Source: Candidatus Lindowiibacteriota bacterium (GTDB lineage: Bacteria; Lindowbacteria; 2-12-FULL-62-27). From it: a stretch of DNA of 13,433 nucleotides. Shown piece by piece: positions 8,935 through 13,433 of the stretch (its first letter is position 1; each line of letters opens with the position of its first letter). The position numbers were made by a program, and so were the translations under genes. The notes beneath the pieces were generated by a model. The model saw only the letters and a program-made list of their open reading frames with translations. It did not search any database and had not been told where the DNA came from. The stretch lies in NCBI GenBank assembly GCA_023249255.1, contig JAHFCY010000040.1:1-13433 (forward strand). The letters are read 5' to 3'.

Positions 8935-9031
8935 GAAATATTCAGGGCAGGATGAATCAGACAGGATTGAGAGAAAGCAAGGCACACCCCTACGGTGCGG
9001 AATTTCTTCACAGCCACCCCCTGAATATTTC
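8935..9031. repeat. Perfect 13-bp inverted repeat, arms 71 bp apart
   Basis: GAAATATTCAGGG (8935-8947) is the exact reverse complement of CCCTGAATATTTC (9019-9031). The enclosed 71 bp have no credible gene. Possible explanations are the ends of a small non-autonomous element, a long RNA hairpin, or a pair of protein-binding sites. Confidence 0.6.
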
Positions 9032-9183
9032 TCCTTACTTCCCCCAGTTCTCGACACCCTGTTTAGCCGAATGCGGGGCCGATGTCAAGCAAAATTTTTC
9101 GTATTTGCCCGGCGACTGATGGACTCCAGAAACGGGTTCGGATTGACCACACACAAGCACCGTGGTTTTATATAGCGCATACC

Positions 9184-9420
9184 ATGGCGAATGGCGATTT
9201 GGAGATAATGTACAAGTGTTCAATAATGTGGGGCGTTCTCATCAGTTTTTCGACTTACTATTTTTATCGCAGAATCAGCCCACCCAATTTATATGATTGG
9301 CTCGGATCTGAAAATTTCTTCGGGCGAGCAGCCAAGCAACGCTGGACGCCGGTTGCAGAGCACCTCATACCTTTGATTGCCTCGATGGTCGCTGAGTTGC
9401 CTTTTCCATTTGCTTTTCAA
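9184..9420 (+). pseudogene. Likely displaced N-terminal part of the membrane protein gene
   Basis: From ATG 9184 one frame reads as a plausible membrane-protein start: MYKCSIMWGVLISFSTYYFY (hydrophobic), then a WTPVAEHLIPLIASMVAELP segment. It continues to a stop at 9564, but after about 9420 the residues become unlike a protein (HHRR, CRYP). From 9422 the next frame gives a clean membrane sequence. A one-base insertion between 9377 and about 9421, for instance in the CAAAATGG run, would explain this. The rejoined protein would be about 634 residues. Alternatives are a sequencing error, a true pseudogene, programmed slippage, or an unrelated short frame. Neither ATG 9184 nor ATG 9422 has a Shine-Dalgarno. 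Confidence 0.45.
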
Positions 9421-9421
9421 A

Positions 9422-11086
9422 ATGGCTATTCACGATTCTCATGGAGCCCGATACATCATCGGCGGATATCTTTTTGTCATCTGGCTATTCCTTGCCGGTA
9501 TCCAGTTTTCGTTTATTTTCATCCCGGGATACGTCGGCTGGTTAAAGCGCGAGTGGAAACTTAGAAAGTATCCGTGGGGAGAAAAAGTTTATCTTGACGA
9601 TAAACTTATCACGACTGTCGGTGTCAGCGTCGTCCTGTTATTCTTTTCGTTCGGTATTGGTCTGGTGCTATTTGGTTCCGTTAGGCAATTAATGCGCGGC
9701 GACCCCTCAGCATTGAACCGACTCATATTGGAAACCGGCTCGGATGACATCAACAGGAACATTAAAAAAATCAATGAACTTCCTCATATGAGAAAGGAAT
9801 ATTTGGTGCAAAGTTCGGCACCACTCTTCATGCACACCAGTACAAACAGTGAAACATCGGTGCTTGCCCGTCGAGGTTCCGTGGCATACCCGATAAGGGA
9901 TATTCGGCATGACTTTGGAATAAAAAACGGATTTATACCGTGTATCGTCCTTCAAGACAATACAATTTACAGGGGATGGATTCCTGTAAATGCCGTAACA
10001 AACGACCTTAGTGATACCCAACGCCGCGAGGCCTCATATAAAATTATGAAGGCCATCTTTTTTAGCAGGGCCCGATTCGAACATTTGATTGTGGAAATTG
10101 TTTTGGCATCTTTGATTTCGTTCGTCGTATATATCCTCTTTACGGATGTCGTAGAACATTATGTGGGTACGTTGGCAATGGTGTTGGGCATGGCAATACC
10201 CATGACGAAATGGATGATGACCGAAGTCGACACTCTTCCCATGGGTTTCATAGCCGTAGATTGTTTGTATGTTGGCGGGGTCACAGCAGGTCTGCTGGAA
10301 ATGTTTATAGTGACGAAGGCGAGGGGAAGGTGGGAAAAACATGGCGAACGGGTCATTAAGGAAATCGGATATCATCTGCGTTCGATAGTCGATGCCATCC
10401 GTTATGGAACCGCGACACCGCAAACCGACTTTGATCAAATCATCGAAAATATACACGGATTAATGAAAAAAGATGAAATCACCAACTCGCCCTGCCGCCT
10501 CTTAAAAGGAATCGTCCCATATTTGGGTATTTTTTCGATCGTTATTGCTGTAAGCGGGCTCATATATTGTATACCCGTCGACAATACCGTTCGTGACACA
10601 ATTCTTTTATTCATCCGGGTGGTGGCCTCTTTAGGATTCCTGGTCACTCTCACAATTCAACTCAAGAAATCTACAAACGACTTCGTCAATTATTTCCCGA
10701 AGATCAACCCGGTGCGGCGGGAAGGTTATCTGGAAATTATTCTTCCTTTTGGGCAAGATTTCGACGAACACGTTGATATTCAAAATCGGAAAATCCAAAA
10801 TGAGCTGGAAAGAATACGAAATATCGCCATCATTTTCGGCTGGGTATTTGGTGGTTCCGGGATTTTACTCCTGAGTGCCAATATCTCCAATTCCAAATTG
10901 GAGGGGATTGTAAACCCCTTTCTAGACACCATCACTCATCGACCAAATACAATTTCTCCAGAACATTTAACGGTGCTTGGGGTGGTATCTATTTTTGTCG
11001 TTATATGGAGAAGGGTTCATTTCCTTCATGATAGACGATCGATCCTCCTCCTGATCTCCGAAATACGCCTCACCAAAAAAACTTGA
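9422..11086 (+). CDS. Multi-pass membrane protein of unknown family
   Basis: A 554-residue protein from ATG 9422; a TTG at 9377 would add 15 residues, and an in-frame TGA at 9374 blocks longer forms. No family is recognised. Counted from the TTG, hydrophobic segments lie near 27-50, 78-102, 236-256, 261-279, 289-312, 378-400, 406-428, 481-501 and 530-545, giving about eight or nine membrane passes. Between passes two and three is a soluble stretch of about 130 residues (103-235). Another charged region (313-377) contains RWEKHGERVIKEIGYHLRSI. A hydrophilic segment with DFDEHVDIQNRKIQNELERI lies at 461-480. Base composition is low in GC (42-45% in two lines counted by hand) against 63-70% in RHS lines, which may reflect transfer or simply membrane codon use. 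It is convergent with the DUF1573 gene, with a 44-bp gap. The true N-terminus probably lies upstream in another frame. Confidence 0.75.
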   Translation: MAIHDSHGARYIIGGYLFVIWLFLAGIQFSFIFIPGYVGWLKREWKLRKYPWGEKVYLDDKLITTVGVSVVLLFFSFGIGLVLFGSVRQLMRGDPSALNRLILETGSDDINRNIKKINELPHMRKEYLVQSSAPLFMHTSTNSETSVLARRGSVAYPIRDIRHDFGIKNGFIPCIVLQDNTIYRGWIPVNAVTNDLSDTQRREASYKIMKAIFFSRARFEHLIVEIVLASLISFVVYILFTDVVEHYVGTLAMVLGMAIPMTKWMMTEVDTLPMGFIAVDCLYVGGVTAGLLEMFIVTKARGRWEKHGERVIKEIGYHLRSIVDAIRYGTATPQTDFDQIIENIHGLMKKDEITNSPCRLLKGIVPYLGIFSIVIAVSGLIYCIPVDNTVRDTILLFIRVVASLGFLVTLTIQLKKSTNDFVNYFPKINPVRREGYLEIILPFGQDFDEHVDIQNRKIQNELERIRNIAIIFGWVFGGSGILLLSANISNSKLEGIVNPFLDTITHRPNTISPEHLTVLGVVSIFVVIWRRVHFLHDRRSILLLISEIRLTKKT

Positions 11087-11130
11087 ACACAAACCTCAAC
11101 CGATATCTGAAATAAACTTCATACAAGAGA

Positions 11131-11871
11131 TCATTTTTTTATCGGCGAAGAAATCCTGGCGCTGTCCGCCGTGTCACCCACAATCAGGTACTTCTGCAAT
11201 TCCTCCAGTTCTTCTTTCCGTATGCCCGGAACCTGAAGAATCCCTTGCGCGTCGTGAAACCCCCCCAGTTTTCTCCTCGTATCGAGGATGCTCCTCGCCA
11301 ATTCCCGCCCCACGTTTGGAATGCGCGCCAGATCCTCCTCGGTGGCGCGATTCACGTCTAAAGGGGCAGCGCCCATTACCGGCCGGGGCCCGGACAAAAG
11401 AGAGGAGTCTTTGAATACTCGTCCATTATTTTCGTTCGTCGGCGATGCCGCCGTAGCTGGTTTCGGCGTCTCGATCGATCCCTTCATCGTAAACCGCTTG
11501 GCCCCGCCCGCCGGAGCACTGGTGTAGAGATCCACGTATCTGGCGGACAGCCCACGATACCCGCCGGTATAAAAGGCCACATCCACTGTTGCCGTCTCCC
11601 CCGGCGCCAGAAACGAATCCGACACCGACGCCCGGGAACAGCCACACGATTTCTGCACACTGTAGACTGCCAGCGTGTCATCCCCGTCGTTGACGAATTC
11701 AAAGGAGTGCCGGACCACGTCGCCTTCAGGTACCTTGCCGAAATCGTACTCAATGTTACCGACGGTTAGTTTTGAGGAAGAATAGGCCGGCGATGGAAAC
11801 AAAAAAGCACCGATCAATCCAAATCCTACTCCGCAAAAAACAACAACCTGCCGCAGACCACGACCACTCAT
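11131..11871 (-). CDS. Secreted DUF1573 protein with C-terminal ComEA-like HhH domain
   Basis: A 246-residue protein. ATG 11871 follows AAGGGAG with 7 nt spacing. Residues 1-30 are a signal peptide (VVVFCGVGFGLIGAFLF). Residues 37-132 match DUF1573, an Ig-like fold: VGNIEYDFGKVPEGDVVRHS, the conserved SCGC at 75-78, and LAPGETATVDVAF. Residues 133-168 form a Pro/Ser/Thr-rich linker. Residues 170-231 match the helix-hairpin-helix domain of ComEA type: LDVNRATEEDLARIPNVGRE, then GGFHDAQGILQVPGIRKEEL. Known: ComEA HhH domains bind double-stranded DNA outside the inner membrane during uptake; DUF1573 domains are common in secreted proteins without a settled role. Inferred: an exported protein that may bind DNA or a partner through the HhH. 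I have not seen this pairing described. It is divergent from the next membrane gene. Confidence 0.9.
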   Translation of the reverse strand: MSGRGLRQVVVFCGVGFGLIGAFLFPSPAYSSSKLTVGNIEYDFGKVPEGDVVRHSFEFVNDGDDTLAVYSVQKSCGCSRASVSDSFLAPGETATVDVAFYTGGYRGLSARYVDLYTSAPAGGAKRFTMKGSIETPKPATAASPTNENNGRVFKDSSLLSGPRPVMGAAPLDVNRATEEDLARIPNVGRELARSILDTRRKLGGFHDAQGILQVPGIRKEELEELQKYLIVGDTADSARISSPIKK

Positions 11872-11893
11872 GGCGAATCTCCCTTGAGTCCCA

Positions 11894-11909
11894 TATAGAC
11901 AAGTCTATA
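11894..11909. promoter_or_regulatory. Perfect palindrome, candidate operator
   Basis: TATAGAC-AA-GTCTATA is a perfect 7-bp dyad with a 2-nt centre. It overlaps the predicted -10 box of the DUF1573 gene, about 25 nt upstream of its start codon. This position fits repression by a dimeric regulator. No regulator gene is visible in the window. Confidence 0.45.
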
Positions 11910-11933
11910 GATGAACCCCGCTCATCAAGTCAA
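11904..11933 (-). promoter_or_regulatory. Candidate promoter of the DUF1573 gene
   Basis: On the minus strand TTGACT (11933-11928, 5/6 to consensus) is 18 nt from TATAGA (11909-11904, 4/6). Transcription would begin within or just after the palindrome, giving a short leader that contains the AAGGGAG ribosome site. Confidence 0.45.
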
Positions 11934-11959
11934 GAACGTGCATTTCAACATTTAAAGCG

Positions 11960-11988
11960 TTGACTATATCCCACCTCGACTGCATACT
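11960..11988 (+). promoter_or_regulatory. Candidate promoter giving a leaderless transcript
   Basis: TTGACT (11960-11965, 5/6) and CATACT (11983-11988, 4/6) are 17 nt apart. The -10 box ends six bases before ATG 11995, so the expected +1 falls on the A of the start codon. The gene has no Shine-Dalgarno sequence, which agrees with leaderless translation. Confidence 0.4.
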
Positions 11989-11994
11989 TCCCGC

Positions 11995-13134
11995 ATGTGT
12001 GAGAGTTCGATTGCGCGCCCACCTTGCGATGTACATCAAGCGAATCAGAAGGGGGATGTTTTCCCGCCCGAGTACCATGCCAGCATATTCGATTTTCTCC
12101 GAAGCCGGGAGGAAGTCTTCGGAAAGTTTTTCGCAGTTATCGTAACGGCCGTCGGCTCCATCGGCTATGCCGCGACGAAAGAAAAACTCTGGACATGGCT
12201 GGCAGTGGTTCTTTCAAACCTCATTCTTGCGATGGGCTCAACCTTCGCTATGCTCCTCAGCTACAATTACCGCTACCTTCAAATGTGTTTGAGCAAGGTC
12301 GAGGCCATGTCACACATCCATCGTTTTCTGCCGACGAAATGGAACCTACTGTTACGGCCGAACCGTTTGACGTGGCGTAACTTTCCCCCCGACGTGTTTC
12401 GTTACTTCGTCGTGACAATGACGTGCTTCCTCCTTGGAATAAGCGCATTCGGATGGTGGTACGTTTCGAACGAGGGCGCTAACATCGGTCGTCCACGGCT
12501 GGTTATTTTTCTTTCCGCACTCATATATATTATCGCGGTCGGATGGTCTTGGTTTAAACGGAACAAGAAGTATTCGGGTCTGCTTGACGAGGTCATCGAC
12601 GAATACAATTCCATTTCCACATCACCAACCCCGCCAAGGACGATAAAATTGTCCGGATATGAAGCCTTTTTGGAATTGGGGAGGAGACATCGTGTGGCGA
12701 AAAAACGACAGAAATCAAAATGGCTGCCATATCTATCGGTCAATCTACTTGAAATGAACTTAAGATACAGACCATTATTGGAATGGATGGAGACCCTGTC
12801 GCCGGATACGATCACCAAACTCAAGGCGTATACGGAATGTAATTACGACGCGTATCAGACCCGTTGGAAAAATAATATTTTTCAGAAAATCTTCAGATAC
12901 GGACCGGGGATATCGCTTGCAGGCGTTGTTCTGCACAAATTGAAGCGGTTAAATATGCCGTCAATCGAACCTATAGGAAATATGATGATCGGCGCGGGGC
13001 TGACGGGGTGGTTGATCGGATTGATTTTGCTCTGGTACATCGGCATAGATGTTGAAGAGATTCGGTCGCTGGTACGCGTTGCGACCTCGGAATTTCAACC
13101 ACCCGCGCCCCCCACGACACCGCCGGCGGCGTAA
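11995..13134 (+). CDS. Membrane protein of unknown function
   Basis: A 379-residue protein from ATG 11995, with no other good start nearby. Hydrophobic segments lie at about 42-60, 65-90, 136-157, 167-187 and 328-350, giving five membrane passes in a 2 + 2 + 1 pattern. After the first pair comes YNYRYLQMCLSKVEAMSHIH, then FLPTKWN. A cytosolic or periplasmic region of about 140 residues (188-327) is rich in Lys, Arg and Tyr. The C-terminal tail is Pro-rich (PPAPPTTPPAA). No catalytic motif and no named family are recognised. It is divergent from the DUF1573 gene and stands alone on its strand; downstream lies only a gene remnant. Like the other membrane gene it has an orphan, accessory look. 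It might be part of an envelope or defence-type function, but the sequence does not show which. Confidence 0.8.
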   Translation: MCESSIARPPCDVHQANQKGDVFPPEYHASIFDFLRSREEVFGKFFAVIVTAVGSIGYAATKEKLWTWLAVVLSNLILAMGSTFAMLLSYNYRYLQMCLSKVEAMSHIHRFLPTKWNLLLRPNRLTWRNFPPDVFRYFVVTMTCFLLGISAFGWWYVSNEGANIGRPRLVIFLSALIYIIAVGWSWFKRNKKYSGLLDEVIDEYNSISTSPTPPRTIKLSGYEAFLELGRRHRVAKKRQKSKWLPYLSVNLLEMNLRYRPLLEWMETLSPDTITKLKAYTECNYDAYQTRWKNNIFQKIFRYGPGISLAGVVLHKLKRLNMPSIEPIGNMMIGAGLTGWLIGLILLWYIGIDVEEIRSLVRVATSEFQPPAPPTTPPAA

Positions 13135-13180
13135 AGACCATTCTCCCTCGTCCAAGAATCGGAGGACATCGAGAAAAGTC

Positions 13181-13303
13181 TCAAGGCAAATTCGGGCACG
13201 TTTTGACATAGGGTTGATCTTCGCCGACGTACTGATTCCATTCATCTCGCGTGAGATTGCGCGTCAGGCGTTCACACGATTCGTCGATCACGTCCGCCGG
13301 ATC
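13181..13303 (-). pseudogene. Remnant C-terminal tail of a WD40/STAND-type protein
   Basis: The minus-strand frame from 13303 to a TGA at 13183-13181 reads DPADVIDESCERLTRNLTRD, then EWNQYVGEDQPYVKTCPNLP. Known: the pattern R-N-L-T-x-x-E-W-x-x-Y-x-G followed by P-Y-x-x-T-C-P-N-L-P is the usual extreme C-terminus of many bacterial WD40-repeat and STAND proteins. The frame is closed immediately upstream by a TGA (13306-13304), next to a run of six T on the minus strand. A neighbouring frame upstream (VRALLIMESQEF) may be a shifted continuation. No WD40 blade is recognisable in the 130 bases that remain in the window, so this is a decayed fragment rather than a working gene. Confidence 0.6.
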
Positions 13304-13391
13304 TCAAAAAAGAACTCCTGCGACTCCATGATCAAGAGGGCACGGACATTGTGTGGCTGCGGGACGACGAATGACCAAACAACAGGTGACG

Positions 13392-13405
13392 GACTAAATT
13401 TAGTC
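13392..13405. promoter_or_regulatory. Perfect 14-bp palindrome with a partial copy beside it
   Basis: GACTAAATTTAGTC is a perfect palindrome. A second CTAAATTT (13412-13419) repeats the core 18 bp further on. An ATG at 13430-13432 starts at the window edge and could open a rightward gene under its control. The shape recalls Rrf2/IscR-type operators, but that assignment is a guess. Confidence 0.4.
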
Positions 13406-13433
13406 TGCCGCCTAAATTTGTCTTAACTGATGG

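Larger units (their letters stand above)
8805..9183. other. Divergent intergenic region with inverted repeats
   Basis: About 380 bases lie between the leftward small secreted gene and the rightward membrane gene. I see no convincing coding frame. It holds three separate dyad-symmetry elements (8863-8878, 8903-8934 and 8935-9031, listed separately). The minus-strand side has a -10-like TATAGT (8864-8859) for the leftward genes, without a good -35 box. On the plus side TTGACC (9143-9148) and TATATA (9169-9174) are 20 nt apart, a poor spacing. Confidence 0.6.

Noticed and set aside
9082-9183. Extension of the upstream membrane frame to ATG 9082
   Set aside because: The extra residues are not hydrophobic or protein-like, and the segment overlaps weak promoter-like sequence.
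11087-11130. Terminator between the convergent genes
   Set aside because: There are T- or A-runs on both strands but only 4-bp stems.
13049-13426. Plus-strand frames with plausible stretches such as LIPFISREIARQAF and KKELLRLHDQEGTDIVWLRD
   Set aside because: The first is the exact antisense of the WD40/STAND tail. The second is short, closed by stops on both sides, and matches nothing I recognise.

Overview
The window looks like chromosomal DNA of a Gram-negative bacterium. Three to four proteins carry Sec-type signal peptides, one has a DUF1573 domain, and the largest gene is a secreted RHS/YD-repeat giant. I cannot fix the taxon from sequence alone; a deltaproteobacterial, myxobacterial or candidate-phylum environmental lineage would fit. 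No tRNA, rRNA, CRISPR array or complete insertion sequence was seen.

Left part (1-8804, minus strand): an apparent three-gene cluster read right to left. It starts with a small secreted protein of unknown function (8804-8421). A secreted TPR protein follows after a 3-nt gap (8417-7839). After a 113-nt gap with its own candidate promoter comes a giant RHS/YD-repeat protein (7725 to beyond base 1). The giant is open for at least 2575 codons. It has a signal peptide, Ig-like domains, an RHS N-terminal segment, about 1,800 residues of YD repeats, the conserved RHS core end, and a Gly/Ala-rich C-terminal segment. The window cuts it where a variable toxin or effector domain would normally follow.

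Middle (8805-11086, plus strand): an intergenic region of about 380 bp holds a palindrome, a hairpin and a perfect 13-bp inverted repeat. Next is a multi-pass membrane protein of unknown family. Its N-terminal part appears to lie in another frame (9184-9420), so the gene is probably frameshifted or mis-sequenced. This gene is clearly more AT-rich than the RHS gene.

Right part (11131-13433): a secreted protein that joins a DUF1573 domain to a ComEA-like helix-hairpin-helix domain (minus strand) stands divergent from a second orphan membrane protein (11995-13134, plus strand). Their 123-bp intergenic region holds two opposed promoter-like sequences and a perfect palindrome over one of the -10 boxes. 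The final 300 bp carry a decayed C-terminal tail typical of WD40/STAND-type proteins and, at the very edge, an operator-like palindrome.

The strongest leads are the missing C-terminus of the RHS protein, the structured 8863-9031 region, the DUF1573-HhH fusion, and the two orphan membrane proteins. I see no evidence strong enough to claim a new named system.
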